From SHLJ01 sp041618535 (GTDB taxonomy: Bacteria > Bacteroidota > Bacteroidia > Flavobacteriales > Flavobacteriaceae), in contig JBFKFP010000143.1 of assembly GCA_041618535.1 (NCBI GenBank), positions 1 through 7,210 of the forward strand: a DNA stretch of 7,210 nt, written 5' to 3'. Below are positions 1 through 6,563 of this stretch, piece by piece. Numbering within the stretch: the stretch's first letter is position 1; the number at the start of each line of letters is the position of its first letter. The notes under the pieces are model-generated. The model ran no database searches. It had not been told where the DNA came from and saw only the letters and a program-made list of their open reading frames with translations. Both the position numbers and the translations under genes were made by a program.

Positions 1-231
1 ATATGGGGAGATACCGTGAACATAGCCTCACGAATGGAAACGAACTCAGAACCCATGAGAATCAATGTTTCCGAACACACCTATAAACTCGCTAAAGACA
101 AATTCTATTTTGAGCAAAGAGGTGAAATAGAAGTGAAGAATAAAGGCCTGATGAAAATGTATTTCGTTGAAACTCCGGAGTCGAATCAATTTAGGAAGAC
201 CTCGAAAAGCGGTGAAAGGCTTAAAGTTTAA
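1..231 (+). CDS. Class III adenylate/guanylate-type nucleotide cyclase, C-terminal end (5' partial)
   Basis: The reading frame is open from the first base and ends at TAA 229-231, giving 76 visible residues. It begins IWGDTVNIASRME, the end of the class III cyclase catalytic domain, where the Asn of TVN and the Arg of ASR (visible residues 7 and 11) match the residues that stabilise the transition state. The later stretch KNKGLMKMYFVE (visible residues about 46-57) is the usual closing beta-strand of these domains. Such enzymes make cyclic nucleotides from NTPs. The residue that helps choose the base lies just before this Ile and is outside the window, so cAMP, cGMP, cCMP or cUMP cannot be decided. 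The tail resembles Bacteroidota cyclases fused to sensor, TPR or CHASE-type modules, but the N-terminal part is not visible. A GTG at 16 lies inside the conserved motif and is not a start. The gene converges on the PycTM-like gene, 14 bp away. Confidence 0.9.
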   Translation: MWGDTVNIASRMETNSEPMRINVSEHTYKLAKDKFYFEQRGEIEVKNKGLMKMYFVETPESNQFRKTSKSGERLKV

Positions 232-241
232 TTATTAAGCC
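218..241. terminator. Hairpin at the junction of two converging genes, possible weak bidirectional terminator
   Basis: Perfect 7-bp arms GGCTTAA (218-224) and TTAAGCC (235-241) enclose a 10-nt loop that contains the TAA stop of the cyclase gene. On the - strand the hairpin is followed by TTTC; on the + strand there is no T-tract. It sits where transcripts of the cyclase and the PycTM-like gene meet, so a termination or 3'-end role is plausible. The low GC content and short stem make it weak. Confidence 0.35.
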
Positions 242-245
242 GGAT

Positions 246-752
246 CTAAAGATTCAGAAGTCCGCAAATGATTACCGGTACAATAGCCACCAGGCTGATT
301 GCTAATGAAGTAATCGACTTTTTTACCTGTTTGAATTTAAAATCAGTGATCTTGCTCTCCACATGTATCTGCTCACTAAGCTGTTGGAATAACTGCTTCT
401 CATCACCGCAGACTTCAATCAATTTCTTAGTGTATTCCTGAACGTTTTCGAAGCGGTTTACCGTATCCCCAAAAAAGAACACGTTGCGTTCGTAATCGAG
501 GTCGATCTTCGGGATAAAGCATTTCACGGCGAAATAAATGGAAATCAATACCGCCAACAGCCAAACGATCAAGAAAAAAATAAAAGATGGGGAATTTAAA
601 AGATCTTCACTAAACTTGTCAAAACGTTCAAAAAACAAACCCAGGACCAAACTATGGAATGAGAAGATGATACCGGCCTTTAATTCCGCGCCTTTGATCA
701 TCAGTTCAAGCCGTTCGATCTGTTCCCAATAATTTTCCGGGTCTTGTTTCAT
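246..752 (-). CDS. Pycsar-effector-type (PycTM / DUF5706-like) three-helix membrane protein
   Basis: 168 residues from ATG at 752. The pattern fits the PycTM/DUF5706 family as I know it: an N-terminal helix leading into AELKAG (22-27; usual family form AD-x-KA), then hydrophobic segments at about 26-41 and 56-80, an FFFGD motif at 92-96, an amphipathic stretch with Q128-I129, S133-K134-I135 and K139-F140-K141, and a last membrane segment at about 146-167. Members are inner-membrane proteins. In Pycsar anti-phage systems they are thought to damage the membrane when a cyclic pyrimidine nucleotide (cCMP or cUMP) made by the partner cyclase appears. Related proteins also occur alone or fused to HD domains in Bacteroidota, with unknown roles. 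Here the gene converges on a class III cyclase and follows the 103-residue membrane protein gene after 93 bp. The family call is from motif memory, without a profile search; the defence role is inference. Confidence 0.78.
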   Translation of the reverse strand: MKQDPENYWEQIERLELMIKGAELKAGIIFSFHSLVLGLFFERFDKFSEDLLNSPSFIFFLIVWLLAVLISIYFAVKCFIPKIDLDYERNVFFFGDTVNRFENVQEYTKKLIEVCGDEKQLFQQLSEQIHVESKITDFKFKQVKKSITSLAISLVAIVPVIICGLLNL

Positions 753-768
753 TTTAGAATCTATATTT

Positions 769-776
769 CAAATTTA
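769..776 (-). promoter_or_regulatory. Candidate Bacteroidota -7 element upstream of the PycTM-like gene
   Basis: Read on the - strand, this is TAAATTTG, an exact match to the Bacteroidota -7 consensus TAnnTTTG, 16 bp upstream of the ATG at 752. A TTTTAG run about 20 bp further upstream (around 794-799) is only a poor match to the -33 TTTG element. If real, it would give a very short leader and let the PycTM-like gene be transcribed apart from the genes upstream. Chance matches are easy in such AT-rich DNA. Confidence 0.3.
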
Positions 777-845
777 ATAAATCCTGTTTACTCTAAAACT
801 AAAATATGGGATTCATGCCTTAAAGATGCCAGTAAGCAAAGAAAA

Positions 846-1157
846 TCAGGAAACGTAATAGAATATATAGGATCCGATTAAGCAGGGTAAAAGACTGTAG
901 ATCAAACTGCTTAGAACAAGAATTAAAAGTTTTGGTTGAGAATCAGATTTTACCAGCAACTGGAAAATAAAGAATCGAATACCGAACAAAATGAACCATC
1001 CGGGGAGTAAAAATGCCAGTAATCGTTTGAACATGGAATCCGCTCCCTGCTCCCTGAACACAATTAACTCTTCAGGGCTTCCCGGATAAACAAAAGCAGC
1101 GCCAATAAAAAGAGCAATTCCCACACAGGCAATAACAATACCGTCCAGAATTTTCAT
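846..1157 (-). CDS. Small hypothetical membrane protein, three predicted helices
   Basis: 103 residues from ATG at 1157 to TGA at 846-848. I do not recognise the family. Hydrophobic segments lie at about residues 5-24, 45-68 and 77-100. Between the first two is a polar stretch (about 27-44) with PGSPEE and a REQGAD segment; K44-R45 and R61 flank the middle helix. There is no cleavable signal sequence, catalytic motif or Cys pair typical of an enzyme, so an integral inner-membrane role is all that can be said. The ATG is only 2 bp after the stop codon of the peptidase gene, so the two are almost surely co-transcribed and probably translationally coupled. The protein may assist, anchor or regulate something in the same transcript, but the sequence gives no direct sign of this. 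A chance ORF is unlikely given its length, coherent hydrophobic pattern and placement. Confidence 0.75.
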   Translation of the reverse strand: MKILDGIVIACVGIALFIGAAFVYPGSPEELIVFREQGADSMFKRLLAFLLPGWFILFGIRFFIFQLLVKSDSQPKLLILVLSSLIYSLLPCLIGSYIFYYVS

Positions 1158-1159
1158 AA

Positions 1160-2284
1160 TTAATTTTTCTTTTGCTCTTTTACAAGTTTCATTATTCTCT
1201 CAACAGGCAGCCTTTCCAGTTTCCGCTCCTTATATCCGGACATGGATTCTGCTGCGAAAAGGGAATTCAGTATTGCCTCTTCAGTAGCTTCTATGCAGGC
1301 CAGGAACAACGGACTCATGGCCTCGTTTTTTAAAAACGTACTCGTTATGATCTGTTCCTCACCCTCATATTTAATCCAATTTTCGCTTGCCACAGAGGCA
1401 GCAATCACATAATCACCACTGCCATTAGAAGCTATCCCGCCTGTTTTGGCGAGACCCATCATGGCTCGTTTAGCCAGTCGTTCAAGATTCCGGGCATCGA
1501 GGGGGGCATCTGTCAGGACCACCATCATACAGGATCCATCAACATCATACTTAAAACTGGAAGGAAAATCACCGAGGATCTTGGCTACTTTAATGCCGTT
1601 AAACTCAAACACACCTCCAAAATTAGACTGTACTAAGACGCCGACAGTGTATGCCCCGTGAGATTCAGGGGTGATCCTGGACGAGGTTCCTATACCCCCC
1701 TTATAACCAAAGCAGCGGGTTCCGGTGCCGGCACCGACATTTCCTTCCAGGACGGGGCCTCCTTTAGCCGAATTAATGGCTTCGAAAACATGGGGTTCAG
1801 AAACGTGCATTCCGCGGATATCGTTCAGATACCCATCATTGGTTTCTCCAACAACAGCATTCACCGACCTGACATTCTCATTACCCGGTAAATCAAGGGT
1901 ATACCTGATGAGTGCGTTCGCGGCTGTTGGCACACTTAAGGTATTGGTCAGAATTATCGGGGTTTCAATATTACCCAACTCTCTCACCTGGCTGTAGCCC
2001 ATAAGTTTTCCAAAGCCATTGCCAATGTGGATAGCTGCGGGAATTTTGTTCTGGAAAATATTCTCAGAATGAGGGAGAATTGCCGTCACACCTGTGCGAA
2101 CATCCGTACCCGAGATCAGGGTTGTATGTCCAACGCTTACACCCGGAACATCAGTGATGGCGTTGTTCGGACCGGTCTTTAAAACACCAATTTCAATCCC
2201 GAAATCCCTTACCCGCTTATTCTGTGAAAGCGAAGTTATTGTTGTCATTAAAATAAGGGTCAAAAGAATTAAATTTAATTTCAT
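1160..2284 (-). CDS. Exported P1 family (S58, DmpA-like) peptidase / L-aminopeptidase-D-esterase
   Basis: I place the start at ATG 2284 (374 residues). The frame extends to a TTG at 2335, but ATG 2284 puts a clean signal peptide (MKLNLILLTLILMTTITSLS) right at the N terminus. Family marks: ITDVPGVSVGH (43-53), GNGFGK (88-93), LTNTLSVPTA (112-121), KGGIGTSSR (195-203), DGSCMMVVLTDAPLD (249-263) and SNGSGD (286-291). DmpA-type enzymes are made as one chain that cuts itself before a Ser, which then becomes the N-terminal nucleophile of the beta subunit. The matching bond here is G250-S251, close to Gly249-Ser250 of DmpA. S289 and D291 probably correspond to the Ser/Glu partners described for BapA. 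The family removes N-terminal L- or D-residues or beta-amino acids from small peptides and amides; the substrate cannot be predicted. The signal peptide points to the periplasm. All core motifs are present, so it is probably active. It is followed after 2 bp by the small membrane protein gene. Confidence 0.92.
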   Translation of the reverse strand: MKLNLILLTLILMTTITSLSQNKRVRDFGIEIGVLKTGPNNAITDVPGVSVGHTTLISGTDVRTGVTAILPHSENIFQNKIPAAIHIGNGFGKLMGYSQVRELGNIETPIILTNTLSVPTAANALIRYTLDLPGNENVRSVNAVVGETNDGYLNDIRGMHVSEPHVFEAINSAKGGPVLEGNVGAGTGTRCFGYKGGIGTSSRITPESHGAYTVGVLVQSNFGGVFEFNGIKVAKILGDFPSSFKYDVDGSCMMVVLTDAPLDARNLERLAKRAMMGLAKTGGIASNGSGDYVIAASVASENWIKYEGEEQIITSTFLKNEAMSPLFLACIEATEEAILNSLFAAESMSGYKERKLERLPVERIMKLVKEQKKN

Positions 2285-2424
2285 AATCAATTTGAGCAAC
2301 GAATAAGCCTGGGCGTAAAAAGTATGATGGAGCAAAAAAATAATCGCACAAACTTCACATTTTTATCAATGCCTTGTCCATATATTCATAGTGTGATATT
2401 TCTTTTTCGTCAAAAGAATTCTCT

Positions 2425-4266
2425 TTAGTCGCTTATCCTTTTCGCTTTGAAATTACCCTGGGGCTGTATGACGAGGACCTCCTGTGATTTTTCCTGGTCA
2501 GTTTTCATGAATTCAACCTTGAACCCATCCAGGGTTTTAAATGAGAACTTTCGCGGTTCGGTTGGCAATAACTCATATTCAGGCTGACCGTCTACAAAAA
2601 GAAATAGGGTGTCGTCGTTCTTGATATAGATTTTTACGATCAACCCGCTTAACTCATATTCACCGGCGTAACTCTCAAGCACTTTTTTATCAACTTCTAT
2701 AACTCGCGGCGTTCTTTTGAATTCAATGGGATCAAGCATGGGTTCCACTTTCATTTTAACCTTTGATATGTCACCGAGATCATTGGTCAAGAAATTCAGG
2801 CGAAGCGGACCGGTATCAGTAGTGTCAATTCCGGTTTCAGTTACTCTGAAAGGTTCGAAAACATCATAGTGAACATGCTTGAGATAAAAATCTAACAGTT
2901 TGAAATGAGCAAATAATGAATCGTTTTTAGTCCGTATCTCAAAATCGCCATATCCCGGGTTGGAATACGTGCCTTCAAATTCATTCAGTATATGTGAAGG
3001 TCTTGTGTTTTTAACCGCTGAACTGGTTTTTTCCTTTTCCTCCTCCTTCTCAGCTTCACGCCGTTCATTCACTCGATCAATAAAACGCTGCAGCCAGTCG
3101 GTCCTTTCGGTTTTCAACATACGGTCGGCCAGCGTATTTCTCACAATTCCGGGGATTGCCGAACCGTTATGATTGGTCAACACCACGATCCCTATGCTGT
3201 CGGTTGGGAAAAAAGAGGTACTTGCTGAAAAGCCGTCAATATTTCCTCCATGTTCAACACGATAATGACCTTTATATGAAGAGAGGAACCAACCGTAGCC
3301 GTAATTACCAAAATGCGCATCGGGAAGGTCGTCTTGCGGTAAGCCTGAATTAACCACCATTTGAGAACTTATAGCCTCGGTTCTGTATGCCTCCGGAATG
3401 ATGGGCTTATCCTTGTATTTTCCGCTGTTAATCCATGCTATCAGCCATTTACTCATATCGCTAACACTGCTGTTAATACTACCGGCAGGGCGCATAGCTG
3501 CAATGCGGTAATAATCCATCTTCATCAAAGTGCTGTCTTTTTTAAGCTCATATCCAATTGCGGCATTCGAACTTTTTTCCAGCTCATCTATTGTTGTATT
3601 TGAACGGTTCATTTCCAACGGCTTCAAAAATCGTTCTGTAACATTTTCTTCCCAACTCTTCCCGGTTAACCGCTCTGCTATGACACCCTGAGCAAGAAAC
3701 ATGAAGTTATTGTAATACCACTGTTGCCGTATCCCCGTAAAAGGTTCTTGGTATTGAATTCGCTGCAAGAGACTATCCCGGTCAAAGGTGGGAAATAGGT
3801 ACCAGGAGAAATCATGCCTCGGAATACCTGTTCTGTGAGCCATTAAGTCTTTGATGATAACCTGGTTGTTCAAGTCATCATTAAAGAATCTCAATTCCGG
3901 GATATGCTTAATCGGGCTGTCCTCCAGGTTGAGTTGGCCTTCTTGCTGAAGCTGACCCAAAACAGCAGAGGTAAAGGCCTTAGAGCAGGAACCGATCGCA
4001 AACAAAGTATTGTTATCAACCGGAATTTTATTCTCCAGGTCCCGATAACCATATCCGCTTGAAAAAACAACCTTATCCTTCTCTACGACCGCCACTGCGA
4101 AGCCCGGTGCTCTTATCACCTCAAGTATTTTATTCAATTCATCATCAATTCCGCCGAGTCGAGGATCGGATTGAGCGTGTATAAAATGTATCTGTAAAAT
4201 GCTTAAGAGCAGGAATGATAATACACCACAATTAAACAGTTTTATTGTCTTTTTGGAAAAAGGCAT
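2425..4266 (-). CDS. Exported serine hydrolase, class C beta-lactamase/PBP-like, with C-terminal beta domains
   Basis: I choose ATG 4266 (613 residues); the frame reaches a GTG at 4335, but residues from 4266 form a standard signal peptide (KK at 5-6, hydrophobic 11-28, likely cut after A31). The N-terminal part (about 40-385) is a beta-lactamase-type fold: S93-x-x-K96 in GSCSKAF with Ser93 as nucleophile, LMAHRTGIP (141-149), the tyrosine motif Y185-N-N, and HGG (339-341) in place of KTG. A highly charged linker (about 398-415) leads to a DUF3471-like domain (LNEFEGTYSNP, from 427) and a second similar beta domain (ESYAGEYEL, from 531). Such proteins include D-amino peptidases, esterases and peptidoglycan-linked carboxypeptidases; few are true beta-lactamases. 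The substrate is unknown and the site is probably periplasmic. It is the first of four genes on this strand; 140 bp separates it from the peptidase start, so they may be separate transcripts. Confidence 0.92.
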   Translation of the reverse strand: MPFSKKTIKLFNCGVLSFLLLSILQIHFIHAQSDPRLGGIDDELNKILEVIRAPGFAVAVVEKDKVVFSSGYGYRDLENKIPVDNNTLFAIGSCSKAFTSAVLGQLQQEGQLNLEDSPIKHIPELRFFNDDLNNQVIIKDLMAHRTGIPRHDFSWYLFPTFDRDSLLQRIQYQEPFTGIRQQWYYNNFMFLAQGVIAERLTGKSWEENVTERFLKPLEMNRSNTTIDELEKSSNAAIGYELKKDSTLMKMDYYRIAAMRPAGSINSSVSDMSKWLIAWINSGKYKDKPIIPEAYRTEAISSQMVVNSGLPQDDLPDAHFGNYGYGWFLSSYKGHYRVEHGGNIDGFSASTSFFPTDSIGIVVLTNHNGSAIPGIVRNTLADRMLKTERTDWLQRFIDRVNERREAEKEEEKEKTSSAVKNTRPSHILNEFEGTYSNPGYGDFEIRTKNDSLFAHFKLLDFYLKHVHYDVFEPFRVTETGIDTTDTGPLRLNFLTNDLGDISKVKMKVEPMLDPIEFKRTPRVIEVDKKVLESYAGEYELSGLIVKIYIKNDDTLFLFVDGQPEYELLPTEPRKFSFKTLDGFKVEFMKTDQEKSQEVLVIQPQGNFKAKRISD

Positions 4267-4428
4267 TTGGATAAATATTAGAGATTGATCAATTAAAAAT
4301 ACAAATTTTAAACGGTACGAATTATGATGAAACACATAAAATAATATTTATGTAAATCATAAAATAATTAAATAAAAATTTATGAATATGAATTAAGAAC
4401 TTTGCACAAAATAAAACTTTAAAGAAAT
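4267..4428. promoter_or_regulatory. Divergent promoter region between the serine hydrolase and isocitrate dehydrogenase genes
   Basis: These 162 bp separate two genes that are read away from each other, so both promoters should lie here. The DNA is strongly AT-rich. Toward isocitrate dehydrogenase, GAACTTTG (4397-4404) is one mismatch from the Bacteroidota -7 consensus TAnnTTTG and 24 bp before the ATG. Toward the hydrolase, TAAAATTTG (4305-4313 on the - strand) resembles it with one extra base. Neither has a convincing -33 partner. No Shine-Dalgarno sequence is evident before either start, as is common in this phylum. Confidence 0.5.
4334..4385. repeat. Two inverted repeats with a shared 11-bp direct repeat in the divergent promoter region
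   Basis: ACATAAA (4334-4340) pairs with TTTATGT (4347-4353) across a 6-bp spacer; TCATAAA (4357-4363) pairs with TTTATGA (4379-4385) across 15 bp. The left arms lie in a direct repeat, CATAAAATAAT, at 4335-4345 and 4358-4368, offset by 23 bp (about two helical turns). The half-site CATAAA or its complement occurs four times. This could be an operator for a dimeric regulator, but the very AT-rich setting makes chance a real alternative. Confidence 0.4.
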
Positions 4429-5943
4429 ATGTACCACGATTCAACATTAAAACAACCCATCCAGGTTGAGGCTCAGAAAACCGTTAAGGTTGCAGTTGCC
4501 ATGGGCGACGGTATAGGTCCCGAGATAATGGAACAAACGCTCCGCATCTTAAAAGCAGCCGGCGCCAAAATTGAGCCTGAGTTCATCGACATCGGTGAAA
4601 AAGTATATTTAAATGGAAATACTTCCGGTATTGATGCCGGAGCCTGGGATGCGATAAAAAGGAACAAGGTAATTCTGAAAGCCCCGATCACAACACCACA
4701 GGGGAAGGGATACAAAAGTCTTAATGTCACACTCAGGAAATCCCTGGGATTGTTTGCCAATGTACGACCTGTGGTCGCTCTTGATCCATATGTCCATACC
4801 CATTTTCCTGAAATGGACGTCGTGATCATTCGAGAAAACGAGGAGGATCTGTATGCAGGAATAGAGCATCAGCAGACTCAGGATGTGGTTCAATGTCTGA
4901 AATTGATAAGCAGGCCAGGTTGTGAGCGTATCATTCGGTATGCTTTCGAATATGCCAAGGCTTATGGCAGGAAAAAGGTAACCTGTATGGTGAAGGACAA
5001 TATAATGAAACTGACAGACGGCCTGTTTCACAAGGTATTCGATGAGATCGCTGCTGAATATCCCGATATTGAAAACCAGGTGCAGATCATCGATATTGGT
5101 TCTGCCCGTCTCGCTGCCAGTCCTGAACAATACGACGTGATCGTCACATCCAACCTATACGGGGATATCATTTCTGACATAGCGGCCGAGATCGGCGGTT
5201 CTGTAGGTATGGCCGGGTCAGCCAATATTGGCACCGAGGTGGCCATGTTCGAGGCTATCCACGGATCGGCTCCTGATATCGCAGGCCAGCAGATTGCCAA
5301 CCCTTCAGGTCTTATCAATGCCGCGGTAATGATGCTGGCCCATCTGGGACAGACTGATATCGCAGACCGTATTAAAAATGCCTGGTTAACCACTATAGAA
5401 CTCGGTTATCATACCGCTGATATATACCGTGAAGGCATAAGTAAAAAGAAGGTTTGCACCAGGGAATTTGCTGATGATATCATTTCACGTCTCGGGGTAA
5501 AGCCGGAAAAATTAACTGTGAGTTCACTGAGCGAGGGATCAGGTAAGATCCGTATTCCCGAATATAAACGAGTTCAAAAAGATAAAGAATTAGTGGGTGT
5601 TGATGTCTTTATAGACTGGCCGGGATCGGATCCAAAAATATTAGGAGACGCACTTTCAATGATCAAGGCCTATAAATTAAAATTGAAGATGATAACCAAC
5701 AGGGGAGTTAAGGTTTACCCCCAGGGTCTCGATTCAACGTATTGCACAGACCATTGGAGGTGTCGTTTTGTTGCTATGGATGCTGAAATTGACAGGAAAG
5801 AACCTTTATACGAACCGATCACAAACGAACAGGTGATAGCATTGCTCTCCAAATTGAATAACGCGGGTCATGACGTGATCAAAACCGAAAATCTTTATAA
5901 GATAGATGGTAAAAGGGCATTTTCACTTGGTCAGGGGGAATAA
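4429..5943 (+). CDS. icd: Isocitrate dehydrogenase, Thermus-type with extra C-terminal domain; coenzyme site suggests NAD+
   Basis: 504 residues from ATG 4429. It converts isocitrate to 2-oxoglutarate and CO2 in the TCA cycle (cytoplasm). Substrate and metal residues, with E. coli equivalents: S97, N99, R103, R113 and R135 (Ser113, Asn115, Arg119, Arg129, Arg153), Y142 (Tyr160), K189 (Lys230), D246 and D250 (Asp307, Asp311). The adenine-binding loop is HGSAPDIAGQ (278-287). Where NADP enzymes have Lys344-Tyr345 this protein has D283-I284, and Tyr391 aligns with A330, while R334 keeps the place of Arg395. Asp-Ile is the NAD-type pair, so an NADP label from similarity alone may be wrong. Residues from about 362 form the extra domain of T. 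thermophilus IDH (VGVDVF 389-394, NRGVKVYP 424-431, DHWRCRF 441-447, AFSLGQGE at the end), which explains the length over the roughly 416 residues of the E. coli enzyme. It is monocistronic, ending at a terminator. Confidence 0.96.
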   Translation: MYHDSTLKQPIQVEAQKTVKVAVAMGDGIGPEIMEQTLRILKAAGAKIEPEFIDIGEKVYLNGNTSGIDAGAWDAIKRNKVILKAPITTPQGKGYKSLNVTLRKSLGLFANVRPVVALDPYVHTHFPEMDVVIIRENEEDLYAGIEHQQTQDVVQCLKLISRPGCERIIRYAFEYAKAYGRKKVTCMVKDNIMKLTDGLFHKVFDEIAAEYPDIENQVQIIDIGSARLAASPEQYDVIVTSNLYGDIISDIAAEIGGSVGMAGSANIGTEVAMFEAIHGSAPDIAGQQIANPSGLINAAVMMLAHLGQTDIADRIKNAWLTTIELGYHTADIYREGISKKKVCTREFADDIISRLGVKPEKLTVSSLSEGSGKIRIPEYKRVQKDKELVGVDVFIDWPGSDPKILGDALSMIKAYKLKLKMITNRGVKVYPQGLDSTYCTDHWRCRFVAMDAEIDRKEPLYEPITNEQVIALLSKLNNAGHDVIKTENLYKIDGKRAFSLGQGE

Positions 5944-5991
5944 GATAATTTAAGTTAAGTAAGTTGGTAGTTAACCATTTCTAAGTTGTCT

Positions 5992-6030
5992 GAGAGGCCT
6001 GTTGTTATTAACGGGCCTCTTTATTTATTC
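5992..6030 (+). terminator. Intrinsic terminator of the isocitrate dehydrogenase gene
   Basis: An 11-bp stem (5993-6003 with 6010-6020) is formed by AGAGGCCTGTT and AACGGGCCTCT, with one T-G wobble and a 6-nt loop (GTTATT). It is followed by TTTATTTATT-like sequence (6020-6029). It lies 49 bp after the isocitrate dehydrogenase stop. The right arm ends exactly next to the stop codon (TAA, 6021-6023 on the - strand) of the converging DUF1643 gene. On that strand there is no T-tract after the stem, so it probably works mainly for the + strand. Confidence 0.88.
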
Positions 6031-6563
6031 ATGCAACTGTGATTTCTAAGGTATGTCTCAATATCAAAAGGTTTTAATTTGCAACTGTATGCTGTCCTTG
6101 AGGGATGTCTGGGATGTCCATTCTTGGTCAGGGAGCCCAGGCTATACCAGTTGTTTTTAAGATTTGGCAGTATTGAATAAATGTCATGCAGACATTTTAT
6201 AAGATATGGCCTGACTAAAATGGTTTGACCCCAGGCTGCAAGAATGAATTCCGGTCTGAATCGTTCTGCCAGTTCAAGAATTACTGCCGTGTTTTTATCC
6301 GATGACTCAAGATCTATTTCCCTATCAAGGTTTTCAGGGTATGTGGCGCGCTGTGGATATAGATTCAACATGAAGAACCCGTTGAAACCAAGAAGAGTGG
6401 CATGATTCATTACTTTAGACATCGTTCTGTCCGGGGAGGTATCGCTTGCGGTACTGGGATTTAAACCAAAAACCAGCAAAGGTTTATCCCCTTCAATCCC
6501 GAGGGCAAAACGATGACTGTTATCGGGGTTACGAATATATATTGTTGGACTGTAGTCTTTCAT
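6021..6563 (-). CDS. DUF1643 family protein of unknown function
   Basis: 180 residues from ATG 6563. The family pattern is clear: a short N-terminal strand region (YIRNPDNSHRFAL, 9-21), then LVFGLNPSTASD (30-41) with the diagnostic LNPSTA, D45-R46-T47, a GFNGFFMLNLYPQRAT stretch (59-74) matching the NLf-x-RAT motif, a helical segment around ELAERF (96-101), AAWG (108-111), and a C-terminal GSLTKNGHPRHPSR (142-155) with the GHP motif. Length fits the family. These proteins are small and soluble, and found in many bacteria and phages; their biochemical role is not established, though the conserved Asn, Asp, Arg and His suggest an enzyme or nucleotide-related binding site (inference). The start overlaps the stop of the upstream GNAT gene in ATGA, indicating coupled translation in one operon. 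No membrane segment or signal peptide is seen. Confidence 0.87.
   Translation of the reverse strand: MKDYSPTIYIRNPDNSHRFALGIEGDKPLLVFGLNPSTASDTSPDRTMSKVMNHATLLGFNGFFMLNLYPQRATYPENLDREIDLESSDKNTAVILELAERFRPEFILAAWGQTILVRPYLIKCLHDIYSILPNLKNNWYSLGSLTKNGHPRHPSRTAYSCKLKPFDIETYLRNHSCMNK

Noticed and set aside
16..231. Separate 71-residue gene starting at GTG 16
   Set aside because: The GTG is the Val of the conserved cyclase motif WGDTVN, and the frame is open to the window edge, so this is the end of a larger gene.
1446..1997. Three + strand frames inside the peptidase gene
   Set aside because: They are antisense to conserved DmpA motifs, overlap each other and look compositionally random.
2285..2335. 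N-terminal extension of the peptidase to a TTG codon at 2335
   Set aside because: It would place 17 residues with no clear role before a complete signal peptide that begins with ATG at 2284.
2412..2426. Short hairpin AAAGA-ATTC-TCTTT after the serine hydrolase gene as a terminator
   Set aside because: The 5-bp stem is almost all A/T and followed by a poor T-tract, so it is too weak to call.
2425..4266. Beta-lactamase resistance gene
   Set aside because: SxxK and Tyr motifs are present, but HGG replaces KTG and the C-terminal beta domains are typical of peptidase or esterase-type relatives; nothing specific points to antibiotic hydrolysis.
4267..4335. N-terminal extension of the serine hydrolase to a GTG codon at 4335
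   Set aside because: ATG at 4266 starts a standard signal peptide; the longer form adds 23 residues and runs into the AT-rich promoter region and one of its repeats.
4609..5130. 173-codon frame on the - strand inside isocitrate dehydrogenase
   Set aside because: It lies wholly opposite a strongly conserved enzyme and its translation matches no family; it is a shadow frame, as are similar ones at 4473-4829 and 5028-5393.
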